From assembly GCF_015234215.1 (NCBI RefSeq), contig NZ_JADEKP010000001.1, positions 806,001-870,000 on the forward strand: a stretch of 64,000 nt of DNA, given 5' to 3'. Below are positions 8,349 to 17,722 of this stretch, one piece after another. This stretch comes from Clostridium chrysemydis (GTDB lineage Bacteria > Bacillota > Clostridia > Clostridiales > Clostridiaceae). The notes beneath the pieces are model-generated. The model was not told the DNA's origin and searched no databases. It saw only the letters and a program-made list of their open reading frames with translations. Position 1 is the stretch's first letter; every line of letters starts with the position of its first letter. The translations under genes were made by a program, and so were the position numbers.

Positions 8349-9173
8349 ATGGAAAAGGATATAAGTAAATATATTAAGATAAGTGACTTTGCAGATTTAT
8401 GCAAGACAAATAGAAAAACCCTTATCTATTATGATAAAGAAAATGTTTTTAAGCCTAAATATAAAGATTCTAAAGGATATAGATACTACCATATTTCACA
8501 GTACGATAGTTTTAGTGTCCTTATGCAATTAAGAGAAATAGGTGTATCTTTAGGTGAGATAAAAGAATACTTAGATAATAGAAGCCCAGAAGAATTCTTA
8601 AATCTTTTAAATAAAGAAAGAGAAAAAACTAAACTAAAAATAAAAAACTTAAATAATATTATTAAAAATGTAGAAAATAAAATAAGTACTACAGAAGAAG
8701 GAATAAATTCATTAACTAAAAAAGATCCGTATATTGAATTTTGCAAAGAAGAGCATTTTAATACAGTAGATATAGGAAATTATTATTTTGATGGAATAAT
8801 TAAAGGTGTGACAGAACTAGTAAATGAAAATGAAAGAGAAAATATAATTTCTGGATTTCCAATTGGTGCAATTGTATGGAAAGAAGATATATTAAGTGGC
8901 AACTATTTTAATATAAGTAAGTTAATCATGAAGGTATCTAAAAACGATAAATCTAACTTTTTGAAGAAAGAGAAGGGATTGTATGCAGTAATTAATCATA
9001 GCGGCCCTTATGAAGAAACTAAGAAAAGCTATGAGAAATTATTAAGATTTATTTTAGAAAATGGTTATGAGATATGTAGTGATTCTTATGAAGAAGGACT
9101 TTTAGATTATTTATCTACGAGAAATGAAAAGGAATTCTTAACTAAGATCTCAGTTAGAATAAAAGAGTGTTAA
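8349..9173 (+). CDS. MerR-family transcriptional activator with GyrI-like effector domain
   Basis: A 274-residue regulator of the BmrR type. Residues about 8-75 form the winged helix with the MerR signature (ISDFADLCKTNRKTLIYYDK, then KGYRYYHISQYD). Residues about 85-122 form the long dimer helix. The C-terminal half (about 125-274) resembles a GyrI-like ligand-binding domain (FPIGAIVWKEDIL, and YAVINHSGPYEETKKSY, a common motif of that fold). It is divergent from a MATE exporter with a shared 78-base control region, so it most likely senses the exported compound and activates the pump. AAGGAG lies just upstream of the ATG. Confidence 0.88.
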   Translation: MEKDISKYIKISDFADLCKTNRKTLIYYDKENVFKPKYKDSKGYRYYHISQYDSFSVLMQLREIGVSLGEIKEYLDNRSPEEFLNLLNKEREKTKLKIKNLNNIIKNVENKISTTEEGINSLTKKDPYIEFCKEEHFNTVDIGNYYFDGIIKGVTELVNENERENIISGFPIGAIVWKEDILSGNYFNISKLIMKVSKNDKSNFLKKEKGLYAVINHSGPYEETKKSYEKLLRFILENGYEICSDSYEEGLLDYLSTRNEKEFLTKISVRIKEC

Positions 9174-9208
9174 TAAAATATGAATAAAAAAAGACTACCA
9201 ATTTACAA

Positions 9209-9233
9209 ATAGATATGTTATTATCATATCTAT
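9209..9233 (+). promoter_or_regulatory. inverted repeat in the pyrG leader/promoter region
   Basis: Perfect 9-bp arms (ATAGATATG at 9209-9217 and CATATCTAT at 9225-9233) flank a 7-base loop, just after a possible -35 TTTACA (9202-9207). It may be an operator or the upstream gene's terminator, but it has no T run. Confidence 0.35.
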
Positions 9234-9258
9234 GTTATTAAAAAAGTAACCACAGATG

Positions 9259-9285
9259 CCCCATAAATAACGTAAATTTACGGGG
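9259..9285 (+). promoter_or_regulatory. hairpin in the pyrG leader
   Basis: CCCC (9259-9262) pairs with GGGG (9282-9285), and the stem continues with one mismatch for about 10 positions around a 7-base loop. The sequence after it is AT-rich but lacks a strong T run. Firmicute pyrG genes are often controlled by attenuation, so this may be a weak attenuator. I could not find the G-run transcript start that the known mechanism needs. Confidence 0.3.
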
Positions 9286-9358
9286 TAATATCTATTATAT
9301 TATTATTAAAGATAAGAGTCAATAGAAATTTAAATAAATTTTCTAATCTACTATCTAA

Positions 9359-10978
<1,620 letters not shown>

Positions 10979-10986
10979 GAATATTC

Positions 10987-11016
10987 AAAGCAATTAACTT
11001 TTGTTAATTGCTTTTT
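10987..11016 (+). terminator. pyrG terminator
   Basis: A perfect 12-bp stem (10987-10998 with 11003-11014), TTTT loop and trailing T run begin just after the pyrG stop. Confidence 0.85.
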
Positions 11017-11165
11017 TGCATTCATTACAAAAATTATTATAATAATGCAATATATAATTTATAAACAAAAAAAGAAATTTAAATAATATGTTGGAAATAT
11101 GTAGTAGAAAAAGAAGTGGTTTTTATATACAATATATTATAAGGTAATGAAAGTGGGGGAAGAAG

Positions 11166-12215
11166 ATGTTATGTGTCAATATGGTTTTTAGATGCGGAAA
11201 TACAGTAGATGAAAATATAATTATTAGATATTTAGAAGGGAAAAAATTTGACAATGCAATTAGAGAAAAACTAAAAGGTTTAGAAGATTTCATTTCATTT
11301 AAAGGTAAAAAAATAAAAGATGATTTAATATTAAGGGTGGTAGATGCAACTAATTTAAAAATAGATTTTTTTAAGCTAGAAAAGATATTAGAAAAAATAT
11401 CTAAAAACTCTGATATAGATGAAGTTAAAAATATATACTTCTATGAGTGTAGTGCAAAAGAAGATAGTAAAAAGCTATCATCTTTTATTGATACTATAAA
11501 AAATGAAGTAAAAGATGATTATTTTTTATTTATAAAAGATAAAGATGAGGTTAGTAAAAATAAAATAGATTCTTTATATTTAAGAGCTAGTACGTATCTT
11601 AAAAAAGAAAGAGTTTTTTTAGTAAATTCCTATGAAAAAAACATAGTTAAAATTGCAGAAAATATAGCTGGAATAAGTTATTTAAATTATAAATTCGAAG
11701 AGTATAAAAATGAATTAGATATAATATTTGATGAGTATATAGTTAAGACGATATATATGATAATTAATAAAATAAAGCTACAAAATAGAAATAAAATATT
11801 TGATAAAAAAGAGGATGATATAAGTGATTTTGAAATGTTAAATATAAAAAAAGATTACCTTAAAGAAATAGATTATGAATTAGAAATAATAGAAAAGGCA
11901 TTTGATAAAGAAATTGCAAAAATAAATTCTAAATTTGATTTAAATTTAGAAAAGTTCGAAATTTTAAAATATAACTTTAAAGAAGAGATTGAAACAGATG
12001 AAAGCAAAATATCAAAACTTTATGAAGAACTTCTAAAAAAAGATAACGAAAAAGAAGTAAAGATTTTTAAAAAGTTTAAGAAAGATAAGGAAGTTATCCA
12101 AACTAATACCGAGGAGATTGAAAAATATTTAATTATTGAAGGGCTAAAGTATAAGATGTCTATAAAAAATAGTATTAGAGCGTATAAAATTAAAGAAATT
12201 TTAAAAAAAGAGTAG
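11166..12215 (+). CDS. hypothetical protein with long coiled-coil C-terminus
   Basis: A 349-residue Lys/Glu/Ile-rich soluble protein that I do not recognise. Residues 1-160 look alpha/beta, with a CGNTVDENIIIRYLEGKKFD start and strands near 105 (YFYECSA) and 125 (YFLFIKD). From about 175 to the end it is almost entirely charged amphipathic helix, consistent with coiled coil. There are no Walker, HTH or metal motifs that I can identify and no membrane segment. It lies between pyrG and a sensor kinase gene, each separated by terminators, so it appears to be transcribed alone. GTGGGGGA upstream supports the start. Confidence 0.65.
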   Translation: MLCVNMVFRCGNTVDENIIIRYLEGKKFDNAIREKLKGLEDFISFKGKKIKDDLILRVVDATNLKIDFFKLEKILEKISKNSDIDEVKNIYFYECSAKEDSKKLSSFIDTIKNEVKDDYFLFIKDKDEVSKNKIDSLYLRASTYLKKERVFLVNSYEKNIVKIAENIAGISYLNYKFEEYKNELDIIFDEYIVKTIYMIINKIKLQNRNKIFDKKEDDISDFEMLNIKKDYLKEIDYELEIIEKAFDKEIAKINSKFDLNLEKFEILKYNFKEEIETDESKISKLYEELLKKDNEKEVKIFKKFKKDKEVIQTNTEEIEKYLIIEGLKYKMSIKNSIRAYKIKEILKKE

Positions 12216-12232
12216 ATTTTCTACTCTTTTTT
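12204..12232 (+). terminator. terminator of the 349-residue gene
   Basis: A 13-bp stem (12204-12216 with 12220-12232) with a 3-base loop and T run; the stop codon lies in the 5' arm. Confidence 0.8.
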
Positions 12233-12326
12233 AGAATGTGTTAAATTATCCCTTTCGTTGACAATGAAAAATAATTATGTGAAAATATAATAAAATTGGA
12301 AAATGTCGAAAGGTGAGGGGGACAAA

Positions 12327-15300
12327 TTGAATAAAAGGAGATTTTTGAAGTTTTGTATTTTTTTTATGACATTTATCACTTTTTCTATAGTTATAAGCGA
12401 AGTGGCTTTTGCAAAGGAAAAGGACAAGTATCTTAAATTTAAAAACTTAACGATTAATAATGGATTATCACAGGGGTCAGTCTATTCTATATATCAAGAT
12501 GAAGAAGGATATATGTGGTTTGGAACAAATGATGGACTTAATAGATATGATGGATACAACTTTACAGTTATTAAGGGTACAGAAAATGAAGAAAATACAT
12601 TATGGCCAGGTATAATTGGTTCTATTGTTGAAGACAGAGATGGTTATCTTTGGATAGGATCTAGTTCTGGACTTAGTAAATTAGATAGAAAAACATCCAC
12701 AGTACAAAGAATCTATAGTGATATAAACGATCCTAAAAAAATTTCTAATAAGCATATTTGGGATTTGTTTATAGATAGTAAAGGGAATCTTTGGATAGGA
12801 ACTGAAAATGGATTAAATAAATATGATAGTTCTACTGGTGAATTTAAAAAATATTTCTTTGGAGATGTTAATAGCAAAACTTTAAGCAGGAACTTTATAA
12901 CTGGGATTTGTGAAGGGATAGACGGGACTATTTGGGTTGGTACAAAGGAAGGGCTTAATAAGGTTGATATAAATACAGATAAGGTGACTCGAGTAGAAAG
13001 TAAGAAGTTTAGTGAACTAGAAGAAGCTACTATTACAAAATTATATAGAGATACTTTTAATAATCTTTGGATAGGTACTCAATCTAGAGGTATTTTCAAG
13101 TATAACTTAGACAATAAGAAATTTGATGATTTGAAAACTATAAATAATTTATATGGCTCTGAAAAATATGCTATTAATAGTATATATGAAGATTTAAACG
13201 GAGATATTTGGATTGGAAGTAAGGGTGGACTTATTAAATATTCTCATTCGGATGGAAGTACAAATGTTTATACTAATAATCAATACGATTCTGACTCTTT
13301 AGTAAATACTAGTGTTCAAAGCATATACAGAGATAGAGAAGGGCTTATGTGGATAGGTACTTATAGTGGTATAAGTATTTTAAACCCTAATCAGTATTTT
13401 ATAAATTATAAAAAGAGGCCTTTTGAAGATAATTCCTTAAGTGGTAATTCTATAGGAGGAATTTATGAGGATAAGGATGGAATACTTTGGATAGGGACAA
13501 ATAACAATGGATTAAATGCTTATAATAAAAAGACTGGAAAAGTTAAACAATATACCTTTGATCCTAAAAACAAAAATTCTATTCCAAGTAATACATTGTT
13601 TCAAGTTACAGGAGATGATTACGGAAATATTTGGGTTGCGACGAAGGATGGAATGGCAAGGTTAGATCCAAAGACAGATGAAATTAAGAGATATTATCAT
13701 GATGATCATAAAAATTCATTAATTCATAATGATGTTAGGGATCTTTACTTTGATAAAAAAGGGCAGCTTTGGATAGGAACTCGTGATGGATTAGATATTT
13801 TGGATCCAAAGTCAGGGAAATTTACTAATTTAAATAATATTTTTATAGATAATAATGTAGGAGAAACTTACGTTAGAAGAATATTTGAGGACTCTAAAGG
13901 GAACTTTTGGTTTGGGATGGGGTGGAATGGAGGATTAATAAAATATAATCCTGATTCTAAAAAGGTGAAAGTTTATAAAAATCAGTCTGGAAATCTAGAG
14001 TCTTTAAGTAATAATGCAGTTAAAGGTATAAACGAAGATAAGAATGGTTTTATATGGGCGACAACTTCTTATGGTATATGTAAGTTAGACCCAAAGACTG
14101 ATAAATTTACGACCTATACTGAAAAAAATGGTTTAGCAAATGATTATACGTATGGTATTTTAATTGATAATTATAATAATTTATGGGTAAGTACAAATGG
14201 AGGTTTATCTAAGTTTAATCAAAAAACTGAAACTTTTGACAATTACACGGTTGTAGATGGACTTCAAAGTAATGAGTTTAATGGTACAGCAGAATTTAAA
14301 AATAAAGATGGTGAAATGTATTTTGGGGGAATAAATGGAGTTACGGCCTTTTTCCCTGATGATGTTAGAAGAGATGCAAAAGATGATGTAAAGGTAACGA
14401 TATCAAGTTTTAAAGTTTATAATAATAATGACATTAAATTTAGTGATGATATAAACCTAAAAAATAACGAAAATACATTTTCAATTGAATTTTTTAAGCC
14501 GTACTATAGTAATTTAGGAAAAAGTAATTATGAGTATATGCTTGAAGGATTTGATAAAGATTGGATATATTCAGGACAAAGAAATTATGTAAGTTATACA
14601 AACTTACCATCTGGGCATTATAAGTTTAAAGTAAGAACTAGTAATGGGATGGGTGAAGTTAGTGATGTTCGTGAATTTAAGATTAACATAAAAGAAGCTT
14701 GGTATAAAAGTAAAATAGCTTATGTCATTTATTTGGCAATAATTTGTGCTATTGTATTTTTTACTGTAAATTATGTTAAGATACTAGGCGGATTAGTAAG
14801 AGTTAGAACAATCCAATTAAATAAAGAGTTAGTTGAAAAAGATACTCTAAATAAAGAACTTATAAAAGCAGAAGAATTTAGAAATACGTATATAGTTAAC
14901 TTATCTCACGAATTAAGAACACCACTTAATGTAATTTTATCTTCAGAGCAATTAATAACAACTTTAAATAATTCTGAAAAGGGTATTAAAAAAGATGATA
15001 TAAATAGATATATGGGAATTATTAAGATGAATTCTAATACCTTATTAAAGGTTATTAATGATTTAATAGATAGTTCTAAAATAAAAGCAGGACAATATAG
15101 ATTAAAGTGTGAAAAAGTAGATATAGTTTATCTTTTAGAGGAAGTTGCACTTTCTATGAAGGTATATATTGAAGAAAATGGATTAGATCTTATAATAGAT
15201 CCAGATGTAGAGGAAAAAACTATAATTTGTGATCCTACTGAAATAGAAAGATGCATTATAAATCTAATCTCAAATGCTGTGAAATTTACACCAGAGGGTG

Positions 15301-15581
15301 GAAGTATTTATATAGGATTTAAGGACAACGGTGATACTGTTGATTTAATAGTAAGGGATACGGGAATAGGTATATCAAAAGAAAATCAAAACGTAATTTT
15401 TGATAGATTTGCACAAGTTGAAGCTATTGTTTCTAGTAAGCATTGTAGTAGCGGTATTGGACTTACTTTAGTTAAAAATTTAGTTGAACTGCATAACGGT
15501 AAAATATCAGTAGAGAGTGAAGAAGGAAAAGGATCTGAATTTATAATTACTCTGCCTATAAATTACGAAAATAAAGAATAA
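12327..15581 (+). CDS. membrane sensor histidine kinase with extracellular double propeller (HTCS-like, no receiver)
   Basis: Start TTG 12327 is chosen because AGGTGAGGGG lies just upstream and the product then begins with a classic signal peptide (MNKRRFLKFCIF... AFA|KE). An ATG at 12303 would include the ribosome site. The 1084-residue protein has about 14 repeats of the type I-x-x-D-x-x-G-x-x-W-I-G-T-x-x-G-L (about 35-690), enough for two seven-bladed propellers. A Y_Y_Y domain follows (about 695-795), then one membrane helix, a short coiled coil, HisKA with NLSHELRTPLN and HATPase with NLISNAVKFTPEG, DTGIGI and GIGLTLVK motifs. This is the sensor half of Bacteroides-type hybrid systems without receiver or DNA-binding domain. 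No response regulator lies nearby, so its partner is unknown. Confidence 0.9.
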   Translation: MNKRRFLKFCIFFMTFITFSIVISEVAFAKEKDKYLKFKNLTINNGLSQGSVYSIYQDEEGYMWFGTNDGLNRYDGYNFTVIKGTENEENTLWPGIIGSIVEDRDGYLWIGSSSGLSKLDRKTSTVQRIYSDINDPKKISNKHIWDLFIDSKGNLWIGTENGLNKYDSSTGEFKKYFFGDVNSKTLSRNFITGICEGIDGTIWVGTKEGLNKVDINTDKVTRVESKKFSELEEATITKLYRDTFNNLWIGTQSRGIFKYNLDNKKFDDLKTINNLYGSEKYAINSIYEDLNGDIWIGSKGGLIKYSHSDGSTNVYTNNQYDSDSLVNTSVQSIYRDREGLMWIGTYSGISILNPNQYFINYKKRPFEDNSLSGNSIGGIYEDKDGILWIGTNNNGLNAYNKKTGKVKQYTFDPKNKNSIPSNTLFQVTGDDYGNIWVATKDGMARLDPKTDEIKRYYHDDHKNSLIHNDVRDLYFDKKGQLWIGTRDGLDILDPKSGKFTNLNNIFIDNNVGETYVRRIFEDSKGNFWFGMGWNGGLIKYNPDSKKVKVYKNQSGNLESLSNNAVKGINEDKNGFIWATTSYGICKLDPKTDKFTTYTEKNGLANDYTYGILIDNYNNLWVSTNGGLSKFNQKTETFDNYTVVDGLQSNEFNGTAEFKNKDGEMYFGGINGVTAFFPDDVRRDAKDDVKVTISSFKVYNNNDIKFSDDINLKNNENTFSIEFFKPYYSNLGKSNYEYMLEGFDKDWIYSGQRNYVSYTNLPSGHYKFKVRTSNGMGEVSDVREFKINIKEAWYKSKIAYVIYLAIICAIVFFTVNYVKILGGLVRVRTIQLNKELVEKDTLNKELIKAEEFRNTYIVNLSHELRTPLNVILSSEQLITTLNNSEKGIKKDDINRYMGIIKMNSNTLLKVINDLIDSSKIKAGQYRLKCEKVDIVYLLEEVALSMKVYIEENGLDLIIDPDVEEKTIICDPTEIERCIINLISNAVKFTPEGGSIYIGFKDNGDTVDLIVRDTGIGISKENQNVIFDRFAQVEAIVSSKHCSSGIGLTLVKNLVELHNGKISVESEEGKGSEFIITLPINYENKE

Positions 15582-15585
15582 GTTA

Positions 15586-15621
15586 AAAAGAAGTTAGAAT
15601 TAATCTAGCTTCTTCTTTTTT
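15586..15621 (+). terminator. terminator of the sensor kinase gene
   Basis: A 10-bp stem (15590-15599 with 15604-15613, one G-U pair), flanked by A-rich and T-rich tracts just after the stop. Confidence 0.75.
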
Positions 15622-15700
15622 GTGTATATAAAAATAATCATTAAGTAAATAATAAAAAAGTGAAAGGTTAAAGAAAACTATAAATAATATTAATTATTTC

Positions 15701-15729
15701 TTAACAATTAATACGGTTAAATGTAGTAT
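15701..15729 (+). promoter_or_regulatory. probable tpx promoter
   Basis: TTAACA (15701-15706), 17-base spacer, TAGTAT (15724-15729), ending 36 bases before the tpx start. I see no clear PerR-type dyad. Confidence 0.5.
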
Positions 15730-15765
15730 TATAGTTATAAAGAAAAAACTTAAGGAGTGATAAAA

Positions 15766-16257
15766 ATGGAAATAACAGCACAAGGACAAAAAATTACTAT
15801 AAGAGGGGCAGAAGTTAGGGTAGGAGAACAAGCACCTGACTTTGTAGTATATGATAATGATTTAAAACCTGTAAAATTAAAAGATACAGAAGGTAAAAGA
15901 GTTTTTTTAACTGTACCTTCATTAGATACACCGGTTTGTGATTTAGAAGTAAAAAGATTTAATAAAGAAGCTGCAAAGCTTGATGATGTTACTATTTATG
16001 TAGTTTCAATGGATTTACCTTTTGCACAAAAAAGATGGTGTGGACTTGAAGATGTAGAAAATGTTAAAACTCTTTCTGATTATAAAGATAGAAGCTTTGG
16101 TGAAAACTATGGAGTTTATATAGAAGAAATGGGACTTTTAGCTAGAGCAACATTCATATTAGATGAAAACAACAATGTTAAGTTTGTTGAATATTGCAAA
16201 GATATAAGCGATCATCCATCTTACGATGAAATTTTAAAAGCATTAAAAGAACTTTAA
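15766..16257 (+). CDS. tpx: thiol peroxidase (Tpx, atypical 2-Cys peroxiredoxin)
   Basis: Reduces hydrogen peroxide and organic hydroperoxides using thioredoxin. The start is ATG 15766 with AAGGAGTG in front; an upstream in-frame GTG overlaps that site. The 163-residue protein begins with the Tpx hairpin (MEITAQGQKITIRG). It carries the peroxidatic Cys58 in PSLDTPVCDLEVKRFNKEA and the resolving Cys92 in QKRWCGLEDVENV, the normal Tpx pair. It is the first of three genes, with a Met-rich protein and rubrerythrin next, that look like a peroxide-defence neighbourhood although each has its own transcription signals. Confidence 0.95.
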   Translation: MEITAQGQKITIRGAEVRVGEQAPDFVVYDNDLKPVKLKDTEGKRVFLTVPSLDTPVCDLEVKRFNKEAAKLDDVTIYVVSMDLPFAQKRWCGLEDVENVKTLSDYKDRSFGENYGVYIEEMGLLARATFILDENNNVKFVEYCKDISDHPSYDEILKALKEL

Positions 16258-16335
16258 TTATTTAAGTGTACTTAGTATCAAAAGAGATACAAATTTCTAT
16301 AATATAGTGAGAGATTAATATAAAGGAAGTATTAT

Positions 16336-16992
16336 ATGAACCCACTAATAAATATGCTTATGAACGGAATGGGTCCTATGATGGGTGGTATGAATCCTCT
16401 TGCAGGCCTAATGGGTGGTATGAATCCTAATATGGGAGGAATGCAAAACATGATGGGCGGTATGCAGAATATGATGGGAGGCATGCAAGGTATGGGTGGA
16501 AACCCACTATTAAATATGCTTATGAACGGATTTTCTGGAATGCAAGGAAATAGGATGAATCCTATGATGCAAGGAAATAGAATGAATCAAAACGGTGGAA
16601 ATAGGATGAACCCTATGCAAAACGGAATGAATAATAACATGAACCAGAATATGAGAAACAATAACAATAACATGAACCAGAATATGAGAAATAATAATAT
16701 GAACTCCAATATGGGAAATAACATGAATGGTAACATGGGAAATAACAACATGATGGATATGTTATTAAACGCGATGCAAAATGGAAACATGCAACCTCAA
16801 AACATGCAAAATGGGATGAATAATCAAAACAGAAGCATGAATGGGAACAACGTAGATGTTAACGAGCTACTTAATATGCTAATGAATAACGGTGGAAATT
16901 ACAACCAAAATATGGGCGGTAACATGAATAATAACATGAACGGTAATATGAATGGAAATAATGGAAACGGTAGAAGAAGGCATAGAAGGTAG
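16336..16992 (+). CDS. Met/Asn/Gly-rich low-complexity protein
   Basis: By count, 50 of 218 residues are Met and most of the rest are Asn, Gly and Gln. There is no Cys or Trp, one Tyr and one Phe, and a basic GRRRHRR tail. Between disordered NMNQNM-type stretches sit four short apolar, probably helical modules: NPLINMLMNG (2-11), NPLLNMLMNG (about 56-65), MMDMLLNAMQNG and VNELLNMLMNN. AAGGAAG precedes the ATG, and a T-rich terminator follows. Asn codons use AAC more often than neighbouring genes do. I know no family for it. Position between tpx and rubrerythrin makes a methionine oxidant sink or an assembly-forming scaffold conceivable, but that is inference. Confidence 0.7.
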   Translation: MNPLINMLMNGMGPMMGGMNPLAGLMGGMNPNMGGMQNMMGGMQNMMGGMQGMGGNPLLNMLMNGFSGMQGNRMNPMMQGNRMNQNGGNRMNPMQNGMNNNMNQNMRNNNNNMNQNMRNNNMNSNMGNNMNGNMGNNNMMDMLLNAMQNGNMQPQNMQNGMNNQNRSMNGNNVDVNELLNMLMNNGGNYNQNMGGNMNNNMNGNMNGNNGNGRRRHRR

Positions 16993-16995
16993 ATT

Positions 16996-17028
16996 AAAAG
17001 GAAACTGATTAAGTCAGTTTCCTTTTTG
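16996..17028 (+). terminator. terminator of the Met-rich gene
   Basis: A 13-bp stem (16996-17008 with 17014-17026), 5-base loop, T run. Confidence 0.85.
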
Positions 17029-17091
17029 ATGAATAAAGTATTGATAAATGCTAAAAATATTAAAGTAATAATATTAAAGAGGTGTTTATCA

Positions 17092-17631
17092 ATGGATTTA
17101 AAAGGAAGTAAAACAGAAAAAAACCTTATGGAGGCTTTTAAAGGTGAGTCTGCAGCTAGAAATAAGTATACTTTTTATGCAAAAGAAGCTAGAAACGAAG
17201 GGTGTAATATTATAGCAGATGTTTTTGAAGAAACTGCCCATAACGAAATGGCACACGCTAAAATATGGCTAAAGCTATTAAATGGTGGTGAAATGCCAAA
17301 TACTTTAGACAATTTAAAAGATGCATATAGCGGAGAAAACTACGAATGGACAGATATGTATAAAGAGTTTTCAGAAACAGCAAAAGAAGAAGGGTTTGAA
17401 AAAATAGCGTTTTTGCTAAATGAAGTTGGAAAAATCGAAAAAAAGCATGATGAAAGATATAAATTATTATATGAGTTATTAAATTCAGGAAAAATTTTTA
17501 AAAAAGATAAAAAGGTAGAGTGGAGATGTCAAAACTGTGGTTACATATTTGAAGGGGAAATAGCCCCTGTTAATTGTCCAGTTTGTGATCATCCTAGAGC
17601 ATTCTTTGAAATAGTTTTAGAAGATTTTTAA
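17092..17631 (+). CDS. rbr: rubrerythrin
   Basis: Anaerobe peroxidase that reduces hydrogen peroxide at a diiron site. The start is ATG 17092, preceded by AAAGAGGTG; upstream in-frame ATGs lie in the previous terminator. The 179-residue protein has the ferritin-like four-helix domain with ligands in GESAARN (E19), NEMAH (E52, H55), KEEGF, and EKKHD (E116, H119). A C-terminal rubredoxin knuckle follows, with C146-x2-C149 and C162-x2-C165 in WRCQNCGYIFEG and NCPVCDHP. It is flanked by terminators on both sides and is probably transcribed alone. Confidence 0.96.
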   Translation: MDLKGSKTEKNLMEAFKGESAARNKYTFYAKEARNEGCNIIADVFEETAHNEMAHAKIWLKLLNGGEMPNTLDNLKDAYSGENYEWTDMYKEFSETAKEEGFEKIAFLLNEVGKIEKKHDERYKLLYELLNSGKIFKKDKKVEWRCQNCGYIFEGEIAPVNCPVCDHPRAFFEIVLEDF

Positions 17632-17635
17632 AACC

Positions 17636-17672
17636 TTAGCATGCTTAAATAAACTAAGCATGCTAAATTTTT
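17636..17672 (+). terminator. rubrerythrin terminator
   Basis: A perfect 12-bp stem (17636-17647 with 17655-17666) and a T run. Confidence 0.8.
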
Positions 17673-17674
17673 TC

Positions 17675-17711
17675 TTTACTTTATAACCATATAGCTATAT
17701 AGTTATAAAGT
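17675..17711 (+). promoter_or_regulatory. promoter embedded in a 34-bp near-perfect palindrome before the MATE-gshAB-arsR unit
   Basis: Bases 17678-17711 read the same on both strands except one mismatched pair (C17688/A17701); the centre is ATATAGCTATAT. A -35 TTTACT (17675-17680), 17-base spacer and -10 TATAGT (17698-17703) lie across it, so a bound repressor would cover the promoter. The AT dyad style resembles ArsR/SmtB-family operators, and the third gene of the unit encodes such a regulator. The mRNA leader would be only about 10-15 bases. Confidence 0.7.
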
Positions 17712-17722
17712 GGAGGTGGAAT

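Noticed and set aside
12303-12326. ATG 12303 as start of the sensor kinase
   Set aside because: AGGTGAGGGG lies downstream of it and TTG 12327 gives a normal signal peptide.
15622-15765. PerR box in front of tpx
   Set aside because: No TTATAATNATTATAA-like dyad is seen, only AT-rich sequence and a probable promoter.
16336-16992. Short repeated units (AACATGAACCAGAATATGAGA and similar) as a CRISPR-like array or tandem repeat
   Set aside because: The repeats are in frame, irregular in length and explained by a Met/Asn-rich coding sequence.
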